Numbered from the stretch's first letter, positions 47,209 through 58,343 are shown. The stretch is DNA of 64,000 nt from Citrobacter sp. Cu233 (GCF_030332225.1 NZ_JAOWIF010000033.1:62001-126000), one strand, 5' to 3'. Numbers and translations: made by a program. The notes: a model not told the origin generated them from the letters alone.

Positions 47209-47225
47209 TTCTTTCGAGTTTCAGA

Positions 47226-47253
47226 AAGAGGGGGCCTTCATGGCCCCTTTTTT
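47226..47253 (+). terminator. Terminator after rpsO
   Basis: AGGGGGCC-TTCAT-GGCCCCTTTTTT. In E. coli the matching t1 terminator is partial and lets transcription reach pnp. Confidence 0.9.
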
Positions 47254-47322
47254 CCAGCAGATGGCAGCAATTCGCTGGAAACTAATGTATTGTTGCTATG
47301 AATGATCTTCCGTTGCAGAGGT

Positions 47323-47384
47323 TCGCGCGGCTAATGAGAGGCTTTACCCAATACGCATGGGTTAGGGTTGTCATTAGTCGCGAG
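47323..47384 (+). promoter_or_regulatory. pnp leader RNase III hairpin
   Basis: CGCG-GGCTAATGA pairs with TCATTAGTCGCG around a branched loop (ACCCA/TGGGT). In E. coli this leader duplex is cut by RNase III and then degraded by PNPase, giving autoregulation; location and structure agree. Confidence 0.75.
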
Positions 47385-47456
47385 GATGCGCAGAAGGTCG
47401 GGTATTAACGATGGCGCATAAATGTGCCGTCAAAAAAATAGAGAAAGGATATTATT

Positions 47457-49592
47457 TTGCTTAATCCGATCGTTCGTAAATTCCAGTACGGTCAGCATAC
47501 CGTTACGCTGGAAACCGGCATGATGGCGCGTCAGGCGACTGCCGCTGTTATGGTTAGCATGGATGACACTGCGGTATTCGTTACCGTTGTTGGCCAGAAA
47601 AAAGCGAAACCAGGCCAGGACTTTTTCCCGCTGACCGTTAACTATCAGGAGCGTACCTACGCTGCTGGTCGTATCCCTGGTAGCTTCTTCCGTCGTGAAG
47701 GCCGTCCAAGCGAAGGCGAAACCCTGATTGCGCGTCTGATTGACCGCCCGGTTCGTCCGCTGTTCCCGGAAGGCTTCGTTAACGAAGTTCAGGTTATCGC
47801 AACCGTCGTTTCCGTTAACCCACAGGTTAACCCGGATATCGTGGCGATGATTGGTGCATCCGCTGCGCTGTCTCTGTCTGGTATTCCGTTCAACGGCCCG
47901 ATTGGTGCTGCGCGTGTTGGTTATATCAATGACCAGTATGTACTGAACCCGACTCAGGACGAGCTGAAAGAAAGTAAACTGGATCTGGTTGTTGCCGGTA
48001 CCGAAGCTGCCGTATTGATGGTTGAATCTGAAGCTGAACTGCTGAGCGAAGACCAGATGCTGGGTGCTGTGGTATTCGGTCACGAACAGCAGCAGGTTGT
48101 TATCCAGGCGATCAACGAGCTGGCTAAAGAAGCGGGCAAACCACGTTGGGACTGGCAGCCAGAAGCGGTTAACGAAGCGCTGAACGCGCGTGTTGCTGCA
48201 CTGGCAGAAGCGCGCCTGAGCGATGCTTACCGTATCACTGACAAACAAGAGCGTTATGCTCAGGTTGACGTGATCAAATCTGAAACCATCGCGCAGCTTA
48301 CTGCAGAAGATGAAACCCTGGACGCTAACGAGCTGGGTGAAATCCTGCACGCTATCGAGAAAAACGTTGTTCGTAGCCGCGTACTGGCCGGTGAGCCGCG
48401 TATTGATGGCCGCGAAAAAGACATGATCCGTGGTCTGGACGTGCGTACTGGCGTTCTGCCGCGTACTCACGGTTCCGCACTGTTCACCCGTGGTGAAACT
48501 CAGGCGCTGGTTACCGCAACGCTGGGTACTACCCGTGATGCACAGAACCTCGACGAACTGATGGGCGAGCGTACCGACAACTTCCTGTTCCACTACAACT
48601 TCCCTCCGTACTGTGTAGGTGAAACCGGTATGGTCGGTTCTCCGAAGCGTCGTGAAATTGGTCACGGCCGTCTGGCGAAGCGTGGCGTACTGGCAGTGAT
48701 GCCGGAACTGGATAAATTCCCGTACACCGTTCGTGTTGTTTCTGAAATTACTGAATCTAACGGTTCTTCTTCCATGGCTTCCGTATGTGGTGCTTCCCTG
48801 GCACTGATGGACGCAGGCGTGCCGATCAAAGCGGCTGTTGCGGGTATTGCGATGGGTCTGGTGAAGGAAGGGGACAACTTTGTTGTTCTGTCTGACATCC
48901 TGGGCGACGAAGACCACCTCGGCGATATGGACTTCAAAGTGGCGGGTTCCCGCGACGGTATCTCTGCACTGCAGATGGATATCAAAATTGAAGGTATCAC
49001 CAAAGAGATCATGCAGGTTGCTTTGAACCAGGCTAAAGGTGCACGTCTGCACATCCTGGGTGTGATGGAACAGGCGATCAACGCGCCGCGCGGCGATATC
49101 TCTGAATTTGCTCCGCGTATCCATACCATCAAGATCAGCCCGGACAAGATCAAAGACGTTATCGGTAAAGGCGGTTCTGTTATCCGTGCCCTGACCGAAG
49201 AAACCGGCACCACCATTGAAATCGAAGATGATGGTACTGTGAAGATTGCTGCGACTGACGGCGAGAAAGCGAAATATGCTATTCGTCGCATCGAAGAAAT
49301 CACCGCTGAAATCGAAGTAGGTCGTATCTACAACGGTAAAGTGACCCGTATCGTTGACTTTGGCGCATTCGTTGCCATCGGTGGCGGTAAAGAAGGTCTG
49401 GTGCACATCTCTCAGATCGCTGACAAGCGCGTTGAGAAAGTGACCGATTACCTGCAGATGGGCCAGGAAGTTCCGGTCAAAGTTCTGGAAGTTGATCGCC
49501 AGGGCCGTGTACGTTTAAGCATTAAAGAAGCAACTGAGCAGTCTCAGCCTGCAGGCGAACCGGAAGCTCCGGTAAGCCAACAAGGCGAGTAA
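47457..49592 (+). CDS. pnp: Polynucleotide phosphorylase
   Basis: 3'-5' phosphorolytic exoribonuclease and degradosome member, 711 aa. Two RNase PH domains (about 1-230 and 300-545; [14 protein letters not shown]) are separated by an all-alpha linker, then a KH domain (about 553-612; [15 protein letters not shown]) and S1 (about 622-690). It starts with TTG at 47457 after GAAAGGAT, as in E. coli. One small change is Cys for Ser in [10 protein letters not shown]. Confidence 0.98.
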   Translation: MLNPIVRKFQYGQHTVTLETGMMARQATAAVMVSMDDTAVFVTVVGQKKAKPGQDFFPLTVNYQERTYAAGRIPGSFFRREGRPSEGETLIARLIDRPVRPLFPEGFVNEVQVIATVVSVNPQVNPDIVAMIGASAALSLSGIPFNGPIGAARVGYINDQYVLNPTQDELKESKLDLVVAGTEAAVLMVESEAELLSEDQMLGAVVFGHEQQQVVIQAINELAKEAGKPRWDWQPEAVNEALNARVAALAEARLSDAYRITDKQERYAQVDVIKSETIAQLTAEDETLDANELGEILHAIEKNVVRSRVLAGEPRIDGREKDMIRGLDVRTGVLPRTHGSALFTRGETQALVTATLGTTRDAQNLDELMGERTDNFLFHYNFPPYCVGETGMVGSPKRREIGHGRLAKRGVLAVMPELDKFPYTVRVVSEITESNGSSSMASVCGASLALMDAGVPIKAAVAGIAMGLVKEGDNFVVLSDILGDEDHLGDMDFKVAGSRDGISALQMDIKIEGITKEIMQVALNQAKGARLHILGVMEQAINAPRGDISEFAPRIHTIKISPDKIKDVIGKGGSVIRALTEETGTTIEIEDDGTVKIAATDGEKAKYAIRRIEEITAEIEVGRIYNGKVTRIVDFGAFVAIGGGKEGLVHISQIADKRVEKVTDYLQMGQEVPVKVLEVDRQGRVRLSIKEATEQSQPAGEPEAPVSQQGE

Positions 49593-49701
49593 GGTTGCCA
49601 TTGCCCTCCGTGAAAGCGGAGGGCTTTTAACCCGGCAGGACGCCTTGTTAGCAACCGGGGAACCTGGACGTTCATTCAATCGTTGTCTTCGGGAGTGGGA
49701 A

Positions 49702-50586
49702 ATGAAGCCTTTTTTGCGCTGGTGTTTCGTTGCGACAGCACTCACGCTGGCTGGATGCAGTAATTCCGCCTGGCGTAAGAGTGAAGTCCTCGCAGTACCA
49801 CTGCAACCGACTTTGCAGCAGGAAGTGATTCTGGCACGTATGGAACAAATTCTTGCCAGTCGGGCTTTAACCGATGACGAACGCGCACAGCTTTTATATG
49901 AGCGCGGAGTGTTGTATGATAGTCTCGGTCTGAGGGCACTGGCGCGAAATGATTTTTCACAAGCGCTGGCTATCCGACCAGATATGCCTGAAGTATTCAA
50001 TTACTTAGGTATATATTTAACGCAGGCAGGCAATTTTGATGCTGCCTATGAAGCGTTTGATTCTGTACTTGAGCTTGATCCAACTTACAACTACGCGCAC
50101 TTGAATCGCGGTATCGCATTGTATTACGGCGGTCGTGACAAGTTAGCGCAAGATGATCTGCTGGCGTTTTATCAAGACGATCCCAATGATCCTTTCCGCA
50201 GTCTGTGGCTTTATCTCGCCGAGCAGAAGCTCGATGAGAAGCAGGCTAAAGAAGCGTTAAAGCAACGTTTCGAAAAATCGGATAAAGAGCAATGGGGATG
50301 GAACATTGTCGAGTTCTACCTGGGCAACATTAGCGAAGCAACGCTGATGGAACGCCTGAAGGCGGACGCAACGGATAACACCTCGCTCGCTGAGCATCTC
50401 AGTGAAACCAACTTCTATTTAGGTAAGTACTACCTAAGTCTGGGGGATTTGGACAACGCTACGGCATTGTTCAAACTGGCGGTGGCTAACAACGTTCATA
50501 ACTTTGTTGAGCACCGATACGCATTGTTGGAATTATCGCTCCTGGGCCAGGACCAAGATGACCTGGCAGAATCGGACCAGCAATAG
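49702..50586 (+). CDS. nlpI: Lipoprotein NlpI
   Basis: Outer-membrane TPR lipoprotein, 294 aa, an adaptor for peptidoglycan hydrolases (with Prc it degrades MepS). Lipobox LTLAGC, with C19 lipidated. TPR helices run from about 60 to 170 and 235 to 275 ([23 protein letters not shown]). The start at 49702 follows GGGAGTGGG; the frame is open from 49645. Confidence 0.97.
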   Translation: MKPFLRWCFVATALTLAGCSNSAWRKSEVLAVPLQPTLQQEVILARMEQILASRALTDDERAQLLYERGVLYDSLGLRALARNDFSQALAIRPDMPEVFNYLGIYLTQAGNFDAAYEAFDSVLELDPTYNYAHLNRGIALYYGGRDKLAQDDLLAFYQDDPNDPFRSLWLYLAEQKLDEKQAKEALKQRFEKSDKEQWGWNIVEFYLGNISEATLMERLKADATDNTSLAEHLSETNFYLGKYYLSLGDLDNATALFKLAVANNVHNFVEHRYALLELSLLGQDQDDLAESDQQ

Positions 50587-50691
50587 CTGACGTACACATC
50601 AGCCCGTAATCTTTTTGATTGCCATCACCTTCACGGGTGAGGGCGTTGTTGTTCGTTAATACACCTACTTTGAGCCGGTTCACACTTTTCA

Positions 50692-50772
50692 ATGAAAATT
50701 GCAGATCAATTTCATGATGAGTTATGTAGACTGGCCGCCATTAATTTTGAGGCACACGTACTACATGGCTGA
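50692..50772 (+). CDS. yrbN: Small protein YrbN overlapping deaD
   Basis: A 26-codon reading frame starting [14 protein letters not shown] and ending in AHVLHG, matching the E. coli small protein YrbN. Its stop overlaps the deaD start by 8 bp. The ribosome site is weak. It probably acts as a leader peptide that couples translation into deaD; its own function is not known. Confidence 0.85.
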
Positions 50773-52693
50773 ATTCGAAACCACTTTTGCAGATCTGGGC
50801 CTGAAGGCTCCTATCCTTGAAGCCCTTAACGATCTGGGTTACGAAAAACCATCTCCAATCCAGGCAGAGTGCATTCCGCATCTGCTGGGCGGTCGCGATG
50901 TTCTGGGTATGGCCCAGACAGGTAGCGGCAAAACTGCAGCGTTTTCCTTACCGCTGCTCAACAATCTTGATCCTGAGCTGAAGGCACCTCAGATTCTGGT
51001 GCTGGCACCGACCCGCGAACTGGCGGTTCAGGTTGCAGAAGCCATGACGGAATTTTCTAAACATATGCGCGGCGTGAACGTGGTTGCCCTGTACGGCGGA
51101 CAGCGTTATGACGTGCAATTACGTGCCCTGCGTCAGGGACCACAGATCGTCGTCGGTACGCCGGGCCGTCTGCTGGATCACCTGAAGCGCGGTACTCTGG
51201 ACCTCTCCAAACTGAGCGGTCTGGTGCTGGACGAAGCTGATGAAATGCTGCGTATGGGCTTCATCGAAGACGTCGAAACGATTATGGCGCAGATCCCGGA
51301 AGGTCATCAGACTGCTCTGTTCTCTGCTACCATGCCGGAAGCGATTCGTCGTATTACCCGCCGCTTTATGAAAGAGCCGCAGGAAGTCCGTATTCAGTCC
51401 AGCGTTACCACGCGTCCTGACATCAGCCAGAGCTACTGGACTGTCTGGGGCATGCGCAAAAATGAAGCGCTGGTGCGTTTCCTGGAAGCAGAAGATTTTG
51501 ATGCGGCGATTATCTTCGTTCGTACCAAAAACGCGACCCTGGAAGTGGCAGAAGCGTTGGAACGTAGCGGCTATAGCAGCGCTGCACTGAACGGCGACAT
51601 GAACCAGTCCCTGCGTGAGCAGACTCTGGAGCGTCTGAAAGATGGCCGTCTGGATATTCTGATCGCAACCGACGTTGCGGCCCGTGGCCTGGACGTTGAA
51701 CGTATCAGCCTGGTTGTTAACTACGACATCCCGATGGACTCTGAGTCTTACGTTCACCGTATCGGTCGTACCGGTCGTGCGGGTCGTGCTGGCCGTGCGC
51801 TGCTGTTCGTTGAGAACCGCGAGCGCCGTCTGCTGCGTAACATCGAACGCACCATGAAGCTGACCATTCCGGAAGTCGAACTGCCGAATGCAGACCTGCT
51901 GGGCAAACGCCGTCTGGAAAAATTCGCCGCGAAAGTACAGCAGCAGCTGGAAAGCAGCGATCTGGATCAGTACCGCGCTCTGCTGGCGAAAATGCAGCCG
52001 GAAGAAGAGCTGGATATCGAAACACTGGCTGCAGCACTGCTGAAAATGGCTCAGGGCGAACGTCCGTTGATCCTGCCGCCAGATGCGCCGATGCGTCCGA
52101 AACGCGAATTCCGCGACCGTGATGACCGTGGTCCGCGTGACCGCAACGATCGTGGCCCGCGTGACCGCAATGACCGTGGTGGTGAAGACCGTCCGCGTCG
52201 TGAACGTCGTGACGTTGGCGATATGCAGCTGTATCGTATTGAAGTGGGTCGTGATGACGGTGTTGAAGTACGTCATATCGTTGGCGCGATTGCTAACGAA
52301 GGTGATATCAGCAGCCGTTATATCGGTAACATCAAGCTGTTTGCTTCCCACTCCACCATCGAACTGCCGAAAGGTATGCCGGGTGACGTGCTGCAACACT
52401 TTACTCGTACCCGCATCCTGAACAAGCCGATGAACATGCAGCTGGTTGGCGATGCAGTACCGCACACCGGTGGTGAGCGTCGTGGCGGTGGCCGTTTCAG
52501 CGGTGAGCGTCGTGAAGGCGGTCGTGGTGAAGGTCGTGGCTTTAGCGGCGAACGTCGTGAAGGCGGTCGTGGCGATGGTCGTCGTTTCAGCGGCGAACGT
52601 CGTGAAGGCAACCGTGGTCCACGTCGTGACGATTCTTCTGCTCCGCGTCGTGATGACTCCGCGGGTCGTCGTCGTTTCGGTGGTGATGCGTAA
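50765..52693 (+). CDS. deaD: Cold-shock DEAD-box RNA helicase DeaD (CsdA)
   Basis: 50S assembly and mRNA decay helicase, 642 aa (E. coli 629). It has the Q motif (SPIQAECIP), motif [12 protein letters not shown], motif [10 protein letters not shown], motif III SAT and motif [17 protein letters not shown], then the DbpA-like RRM (about 480-555) and an Arg/Gly-rich tail. The tail has three copies of a FSGERREG(x)RG unit and accounts for most of the extra length. The start at 50765 overlaps yrbN. Confidence 0.97.
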
Positions 52694-52735
52694 TTCTCGC
52701 TAATCTTCGGTTTCATACCGTAAAGTAAAATATAC

Positions 52736-52766
52736 AGCCCCGATCGAAATGATTGGGGCTTTTTTT
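52736..52766 (+). terminator. Terminator after deaD
   Basis: AGCCCCGATC-GAAAT-GATTGGGGCT with a T-run; one G-T wobble. Confidence 0.9.
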
Positions 52767-52773
52767 ATTTCTT

Positions 52774-52797
52774 TTGTACTCGTGTACTGGTACAGTG
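52774..52797. promoter_or_regulatory. TrpR-type operator of mtr
   Basis: TTGTACTCGTGTACTGGTACAG resembles the trp operator consensus (GTACT..TT..CT.GTAC). It lies about 50 bp before mtr, where E. coli mtr is repressed by TrpR and activated by TyrR. I could not place a TyrR box. Confidence 0.6.
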
Positions 52798-52846
52798 CGG
52801 CACATTGATATGTCGTCACAATATAAATGACTGGAGAGATGGCTGA

Positions 52847-54091
52847 ATGGCAACACTAACCACCACCAAAACGTCACCTTCGCTGCTCGGCGGCGTGGTG
52901 ATCATCGGCGGCACGATTATTGGCGCGGGAATGTTTTCCCTGCCGGTGGTGATGGCAGGTAGCTGGTTCTTCTGGTCAATGGCTGCACTGATCTTTACCT
53001 GGTTCTGCATGTTGCATTCAGGGCTGATGATCCTTGAAGCTAACCTTAACTACCGGATTGGCTCCAGCTTCGATACCATCACCAAAGATCTGCTGGGTAA
53101 AGGCTGGAACGTCGTTAACGGCATTTCCATTGCTTTCGTACTCTATATCCTGACTTATGCCTACATTTCGGCGAGTGGTTCGATTCTGCACCACACTTTC
53201 TCGGAGATGTCGCTGAACGTTCCGGCGCGTGCGGCAGGTTTTGGCTTTGCTCTGCTGGTGGCGTTTGTCGTGTGGCTAAGTACCAAAGCGGTCAGTCGCA
53301 TGACGGCGATTGTGCTGGGTGCGAAGGTGATTACCTTTTTCCTGACTTTCGGTAGCCTGTTAGGGCACGTCACGCCGACCACATTATTTAACGTAGCGGA
53401 AAGCAACGCATCGTACACCCCGTATCTGTTGATGACGCTGCCGTTTTGTCTGGCATCGTTTGGCTACCACGGTAACGTCCCGAGCCTGATGAAGTACTAC
53501 GGTAAAGATCCGAAGACCATCGTTAAGTGCCTGGTCTACGGTACGTTGCTGGCTCTGGGACTGTATACCGTATGGTTGTTGGGGACGATGGGCAATATCC
53601 CACGCCCGGAGTTTATCGGTATTGCACAGCAGGGAGGTAATATTGATGTGCTGGTCCAGGCGTTGAGCGGTGTACTGAACAGCCGCAGTTTGGATTTGCT
53701 GCTGGTGGTGTTCTCCAACTTTGCAGTGGCGAGTTCGTTCCTCGGTGTGACGCTGGGGCTGTTTGATTACCTCGCGGATCTGTTTGGCTTTGACGACTCT
53801 GGTATGGGACGTTTTAAAACGGCATTACTGACGTTTGTACCGCCTATTGTGGGGGGCCTGCTGTGGCCGAACGGCTTCCTGTACGCCATTGGTTATGCAG
53901 GACTCGCAGCAACCATCTGGGCCGCAATTGTCCCGGCGTTGCTGGCACGTAAATCTCGTGAGCGTTTCGGTAGCCCGAAATTCCGCGTCTGGGGTGGCAA
54001 GCCGATGATTGCGCTGATTCTGGTATTCGGTATTGGCAACGCAGTTATCCATATTCTGTCGAGCGTGAATCTGTTGCCGGTCTACCAGTAA
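52847..54091 (+). CDS. mtr: Tryptophan-specific permease Mtr
   Basis: High-affinity Trp/proton symporter of the aromatic amino acid permease family (HAAAP), 414 aa, eleven TM helices. The family motif [14 protein letters not shown] is at TM1 (about 20-35). The start at 52847 follows GGAGAG. It lies behind a TrpR-like operator. Confidence 0.97.
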   Translation: MATLTTTKTSPSLLGGVVIIGGTIIGAGMFSLPVVMAGSWFFWSMAALIFTWFCMLHSGLMILEANLNYRIGSSFDTITKDLLGKGWNVVNGISIAFVLYILTYAYISASGSILHHTFSEMSLNVPARAAGFGFALLVAFVVWLSTKAVSRMTAIVLGAKVITFFLTFGSLLGHVTPTTLFNVAESNASYTPYLLMTLPFCLASFGYHGNVPSLMKYYGKDPKTIVKCLVYGTLLALGLYTVWLLGTMGNIPRPEFIGIAQQGGNIDVLVQALSGVLNSRSLDLLLVVFSNFAVASSFLGVTLGLFDYLADLFGFDDSGMGRFKTALLTFVPPIVGGLLWPNGFLYAIGYAGLAATIWAAIVPALLARKSRERFGSPKFRVWGGKPMIALILVFGIGNAVIHILSSVNLLPVYQ

Positions 54092-54131
54092 TCTCTTTTT
54101 TGCCCTCTCCCTATCGGGAGTGGGCGACAAC

Positions 54132-55139
54132 TTACCCCACTAACTCTTCTTTCACCTGCATCGCAAGCTCAAACGAATGCAGGCGTGCCTGATGATCGAA
54201 AATCTGGCCGTTAACCATAATTTCATCGGCCTGGGTTTCGCGCAAAATAGCGTCGAGGCCGTGACGTATTTTCGCTTTATCACCGACCAGCGACATACTC
54301 AGCGCCTGCTGAACGCCGTACTGTTCAGAAGCAGACCACAGCTGATGCATATTCTCTACCGGCGGCGGTAACTGGCCGGTTTCGCCCCGGCGCAGTTTCA
54401 CAAATGCCTGCTGCATCGAGGTGAAAAGAAACTCTGCATCGCGGTTACTGTCAGCGGCAATGATATTGATACACACCATCGCATACGGTTTTTCCAGACG
54501 TGCTGAAGGCCTGAACTGTGTCCGGTACAAGTGCAGCGCCTGATGCAGCATATCTGGTGCGAAATGCGAGGCGAAGGCAAATGGCAGGCCAAGCTGTGCT
54601 GCCAGCTGTGCGCTGTACAGGCTGGAGCCTAATAGCCAAACCGGGATTTGCTCGCCGTAGCCAGGAACCGGGCGTACCTGCGGATTAGGGTCGCGGGCGT
54701 CAAACCAGTCCACCAGTTCTGCTACATCACGCGGGAAGTTATCAATATCCCCACTCATATGGCGACGCAGTGCGCGCATGGTGGGTTGATCGCTGCCTGG
54801 CGCACGACCCAGCCCGAGGTCAATCCGCCCCGGATACAGCGTATTCAGCGTGCCGAACTGCTCCGCAATCACCAGCGGCGAATGGTTTGGGAGCATGACG
54901 CCACCGGATCCCAGATGCAGGGTGGTGGTATGGGCTGCCAGATAGCCAATCAGTACTGACGTTGCGGCGCTGGCGATACCGGCCATGTTGTGATGTTCTG
55001 CCAGCCAGTAGCGGTGGTAGCCGCGTTTTTCAGCGAGCTGTGCGAGTTCGAGCGAATGGGAGAAGGCTTCTCGCGCGGAGGAACCCTGAGGGATCGGCGC
55101 GAGATCCAGCACCGAGAACGGAATGGTTTTGTCAGTCAT
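54132..55139 (-). CDS. yhbW: Luciferase-like monooxygenase YhbW
   Basis: 335 aa bacterial luciferase-like flavin monooxygenase family, with [15 protein letters not shown] at the N-terminus, LAEHHNMAG and [13 protein letters not shown]. The substrate is unknown. It is close to E. coli YhbW over its length. Convergent with mtr (40-bp gap); about 80 bp upstream of ubiV's end on the same strand. Confidence 0.93.
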   Translation of the reverse strand: MTDKTIPFSVLDLAPIPQGSSAREAFSHSLELAQLAEKRGYHRYWLAEHHNMAGIASAATSVLIGYLAAHTTTLHLGSGGVMLPNHSPLVIAEQFGTLNTLYPGRIDLGLGRAPGSDQPTMRALRRHMSGDIDNFPRDVAELVDWFDARDPNPQVRPVPGYGEQIPVWLLGSSLYSAQLAAQLGLPFAFASHFAPDMLHQALHLYRTQFRPSARLEKPYAMVCINIIAADSNRDAEFLFTSMQQAFVKLRRGETGQLPPPVENMHQLWSASEQYGVQQALSMSLVGDKAKIRHGLDAILRETQADEIMVNGQIFDHQARLHSFELAMQVKEELVG

Positions 55140-55219
55140 AACGGCTCACTTTGTTACCGGTTAATCTTTTAATATTGCATTAAAGATTAGCGAGTGTTGT
55201 TAACAAAGTGAGCTATTAA

Positions 55220-56098
55220 TCACATCTGCAGCTCCAGCCCGGCCAGACGCTTCCAGTAGCCGTTGCAGTCACTGTGGGAGGCAAGTGGTAACGGGGCACT
55301 GCCATTCTCGTTGGCACGGAAGGCATCCAGCATGGCGAAAGTCTCGGTTCCCAGTGGGGAAAGGCGCACAATATCAACCAGCCCCTGCATGGACGTTAGC
55401 TCGTTACCGAGGTTGTAGACGTAGCCGCTCATGGTCTGAATACCGTTGAGGACAAAGACCTGCTGATTTTCCTGCGACAGAACATCACGCCCGTTAGGGT
55501 ATTTGATGCAGCAGGTTTCGCACTCGTCTTTAGGCTTATCTTCGGAGCGTGCGGTAAAGCAGCGGGCAGAGTAGGCCAGCGGCAGATGCCCGTAGCTCAG
55601 AACTTCGGTTTCAAACTGATTGCGAATACCCAGTTCGTCACACTGGTTGAGCAGGTTCACCAACCAGTCGCGCGACAACTCAACCGGCATACACCAGCGC
55701 ACCATGCCTTGCTTGAGCAGAATACGCAGCGTCACGGCGTTGTAGCAGTTGAGCGCGTGCCCGGCGACGAATGGCAGCTTACGCTCGGCGCACATGTTCA
55801 CCACGCCGAGGTCGCTGGCTTCCAGCAGGAAGTCACCGTTTTCCACATAGCGCTTCAGTTCTCCCAGTTCTGAGGAGGCCTGCACCAGCGCCAGCGTAGA
55901 GAGCACCACCTGTTTGCCGCTGCCGGCGAGAGATTTCGCCATATCGAGCCAGTCACCTACTTTGGTCGCACGGCGCTTGCTGCACACCGCTTCGCCCAGA
56001 TAGATAACGTCGGCCTGGCTGGTCGCGGCCTGCTGATAAAAGTCTTCCAGCGTCTCTTTCGACCAGTAGTAGAGCACCGGCCCTAATGAATATTTCAT
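55220..56098 (-). CDS. ubiV: Ubiquinone biosynthesis protein UbiV
   Basis: Peptidase U32-family 4Fe-4S protein (YhbV), 292 aa. With UbiU and UbiT it carries out O2-independent hydroxylation in ubiquinone synthesis. Cluster cysteines C39, C180, C193 and C197 are present (AVCSKRR; ARCFTAR; CETCCIKYP). The frame is open to 56116, but the family start is 56098. It lies 8 bp after ubiU. Confidence 0.96.
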   Translation of the reverse strand: MKYSLGPVLYYWSKETLEDFYQQAATSQADVIYLGEAVCSKRRATKVGDWLDMAKSLAGSGKQVVLSTLALVQASSELGELKRYVENGDFLLEASDLGVVNMCAERKLPFVAGHALNCYNAVTLRILLKQGMVRWCMPVELSRDWLVNLLNQCDELGIRNQFETEVLSYGHLPLAYSARCFTARSEDKPKDECETCCIKYPNGRDVLSQENQQVFVLNGIQTMSGYVYNLGNELTSMQGLVDIVRLSPLGTETFAMLDAFRANENGSAPLPLASHSDCNGYWKRLAGLELQM

Positions 56099-56106
56099 TG
56101 CTTTTC

Positions 56107-57102
56107 TCACTGCCATTTACGGTGATACGCACCAAGCGTGGTCTGCGTGCCTTCGGACATGGAGCCCAACGTTTCCATCCATTCAGGCTGTGGAACGAAG
56201 TTCTGCGGGGAGGCTTTGCAGCGGTCGATCGCCTGACGCCAGACTTTCGCTACCTGGCTGACATAGGCCGGGCTACGCTGGCGACCTTCGATTTTCACCG
56301 AGGCAATATTGGCGGCCAGCAGTTCTGGCAGCAGTTCGAGCGTATTCAGGCTGGTGGGTTCTTCCAGCGCGTGGTAGCGCTCGCCATCTACCAGATAACG
56401 CCCTTTACACAGCGTTGGATACCCAGCGTTTTCGCCATCCTGATAGCGATCGATCAGCACCTCGTTCAGGCGAGATTCCAGACCCTGCGCGGTCTGCTGC
56501 CAGCGCACAAAGCGGGCGGGAGAGCAGGCACCGACGGTGTTGGGAGATTCACCTGTCAGGTAAGACGAAAGATAGCAGCGGCCTTCCGCCATAATGCACA
56601 GGCTGCCGAAGGCAAACACTTCTAACGGAACCGGCGTCACACGCGCGAGTTGTTTCACCTGATGAATGGACAGCACGCGCGGCAGTACCACGCGCGCGAC
56701 GTCAAAATTGCGGTGATAAAAATTTACCGCCTCTTCATTGGTTGCCGATGCCTGAACAGAGACATGGCGCTCAATATGCGGATAGCGCTCTGCGGCATAC
56801 TCAAGCATGGCGAGATCGGCGAGGATCAGCGCATCCGCACCCAGTTGTGCCGCCATATCCACAGCACGCTGCCAGCGAGCGTAACCATCCGGGTGGGCAA
56901 AAGTGTTAATGGCGATGTGCAGTTTACGGCGATGCTGATGGACGAAACTCACCGCTTCCTGCAATTTTTTCTCGGTAAAATTAAGGCCGGCGAAATGACG
57001 GGCGTTGGTATCATCTTTTAGCCCGATGTACACAGCATCAGCGCCGTTCTCGATGGCCGCCTTAAGCGCCGGGAGATTTCCGGCAGGGCAGAGCAGCTCC
57101 AT
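56107..57102 (-). CDS. ubiU: Ubiquinone biosynthesis protein UbiU
   Basis: U32-family 4Fe-4S protein (YhbU), 331 aa, partner of UbiV. Cluster cysteines C169, C176, C193 and C232 are all present. It is the first gene of ubiUV and divergent from ubiT across 219 bp with candidate FNR half-sites, fitting anaerobic induction. Confidence 0.97.
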   Translation of the reverse strand: MELLCPAGNLPALKAAIENGADAVYIGLKDDTNARHFAGLNFTEKKLQEAVSFVHQHRRKLHIAINTFAHPDGYARWQRAVDMAAQLGADALILADLAMLEYAAERYPHIERHVSVQASATNEEAVNFYHRNFDVARVVLPRVLSIHQVKQLARVTPVPLEVFAFGSLCIMAEGRCYLSSYLTGESPNTVGACSPARFVRWQQTAQGLESRLNEVLIDRYQDGENAGYPTLCKGRYLVDGERYHALEEPTSLNTLELLPELLAANIASVKIEGRQRSPAYVSQVAKVWRQAIDRCKASPQNFVPQPEWMETLGSMSEGTQTTLGAYHRKWQ

Positions 57103-57182
57103 AATTTATCCTGAAAGTTACGCCGCCTGGGCGCAAAAATGTTAACGAAGAGGGATTTTAGTTAACCTTGCTGAGACAATTT

Positions 57183-57196
57183 TTGATTTGAGGCAG
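57183..57196. promoter_or_regulatory. Candidate FNR site 1 between ubiU and ubiT
   Basis: TTGATTTGAGGCAG has one perfect FNR half-site (TTGAT) and a degenerate second half. It lies 81 bp upstream of the ubiU start. FNR control of ubiUV is reported in E. coli. Confidence 0.45.
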
Positions 57197-57249
57197 TTAA
57201 AGTTGTATTGGTATCACCAATAAAGAGGTAACAATTTCGTATTGAATTG

Positions 57250-57263
57250 TTGATTTATGCCGC
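57250..57263. promoter_or_regulatory. Candidate FNR site 2 between ubiU and ubiT
   Basis: TTGATTTATGCCGC again has one perfect TTGAT half-site. It is the same half-site-only pattern as site 1, 54 bp downstream of it and 59 bp before ubiT. Confidence 0.4.
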
Positions 57264-57321
57264 TATGTCGTTTATTTGATATGGCAAAATAGCAGGACTA
57301 TTGAAACAGGGAGTAAAGCTC

Positions 57322-57846
57322 GTGTTGGATAAACTGCGTTCACGCTTAGTACATTTAGGTCCTTCTCTGATGAGTGTACCGGTTAAACTGACGCCCTTTG
57401 CGCTGAAGCGCCAGGTTCTGGAGCAGGTCCTGAGCTGGCAGTTTAGTCAGGCGCTGGCCGATGGGGAGCTGGAGTTTCTCGACGGTCGCTGGCTGAGCAT
57501 TCATGTGCGCGATATTGGCCTCAGATGGTATACCTCAGTAGAGAACGGCAAGCTTATCGTCAGTGAGAGCGCAGATGCTGATGTGAGTTTTAGCGCCGAT
57601 GCCAGCGATCTTCTGATGATCGCGGCACGTAAGCAGGATCCAGATACGCTTTTCTTCCAGCGTCGCCTGGTGATCGAAGGTGATACAGAATTAGGGCTGT
57701 ATGTTAAAAATCTGATGGACGCCATCGAACTGGAGCAGATGCCGAAAGCATTACGTGTCATGCTGCTGCAGTTGGCGGATTTTGTTGAGGCGGGTATGAA
57801 AACGTCGCCAGAAACCAAACAGACCTCGGTAGGTGAAGCATGCTGA
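57322..57846 (+). CDS. ubiT: Ubiquinone biosynthesis accessory factor UbiT
   Basis: SCP2-domain lipid-binding protein (YhbT), 174 aa, required for O2-independent ubiquinone synthesis; it probably binds the isoprenoid intermediates. The start is GTG at 57322 (LDKLRSR) after GGGAG; a TTG at 57301 would add 7 residues. It overlaps yhbS by 7 bp. Confidence 0.94.
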   Translation: MLDKLRSRLVHLGPSLMSVPVKLTPFALKRQVLEQVLSWQFSQALADGELEFLDGRWLSIHVRDIGLRWYTSVENGKLIVSESADADVSFSADASDLLMIAARKQDPDTLFFQRRLVIEGDTELGLYVKNLMDAIELEQMPKALRVMLLQLADFVEAGMKTSPETKQTSVGEAC

Positions 57847-58343
57847 TTCGAGTTGAAATTCCCATTGATGCCCCAGGTATTGATGCGCTGCTGCGTCGTT
57901 CATTTGAAAGCGATGCGGAAGCGAAGTTAGTGCACGACCTGCGCGAAGACGGTTTCTTAACGCTGGGTCTGGTTGCTACCGATGATGAAGGTCAGGTAGT
58001 GGGCTACGTCGCATTCAGCCCTGTTGATGTGCAGGGTGAAGATCTGCAGTGGGTCGGTATGGCACCGTTAGCGGTAGATGAAAATTACCGTGGGCAAGGC
58101 CTGGCGCGTCAGCTGGTTTATGAAGGGCTGGATTCTCTTAACGAGTTTGGCTACGCCGCGGTGGTCACCCTGGGCGATCCGGCATTGTACAGTCGCCTGG
58201 GCTTCGAACTGGCGGCTCATCACGACCTGCGTTGCCGCTGGCCGGGTACAGAAAGTGCCTTCCAGGTGCATCGCCTGGCGGAAGATGCGCTGGAGGGCGT
58301 ATCTGGCCTGGTGGAATATCACGACCATTTCAACCGCTTTTAA
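57840..58343 (+). CDS. yhbS: GNAT-family N-acetyltransferase YhbS
   Basis: 167 aa GNAT domain, with acetyl-CoA loop [19 protein letters not shown] (about 80-98). The acceptor is not established. It is coupled to ubiT by a 7-bp overlap; its 3' end overlaps yhbQ by 4 bp in convergent orientation. Confidence 0.94.
   Translation: MLIRVEIPIDAPGIDALLRRSFESDAEAKLVHDLREDGFLTLGLVATDDEGQVVGYVAFSPVDVQGEDLQWVGMAPLAVDENYRGQGLARQLVYEGLDSLNEFGYAAVVTLGDPALYSRLGFELAAHHDLRCRWPGTESAFQVHRLAEDALEGVSGLVEYHDHFNRF

Noticed and set aside
47430-49406. 658-codon minus-strand frame antisense to pnp
   Set aside because: It is a shadow of a highly expressed, codon-biased gene: the translation is low-complexity (Phe/Thr/Asn/Arg-rich) with no recognisable domain.
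51119-52465. 448-codon minus-strand frame antisense to deaD
   Set aside because: Codon-bias shadow of deaD with no domain or ribosome site.
52495-52640. Tandem repeat that could suggest a CRISPR array
   Set aside because: Repeats are in frame, encode the DeaD Arg/Gly tail and have no spacers.
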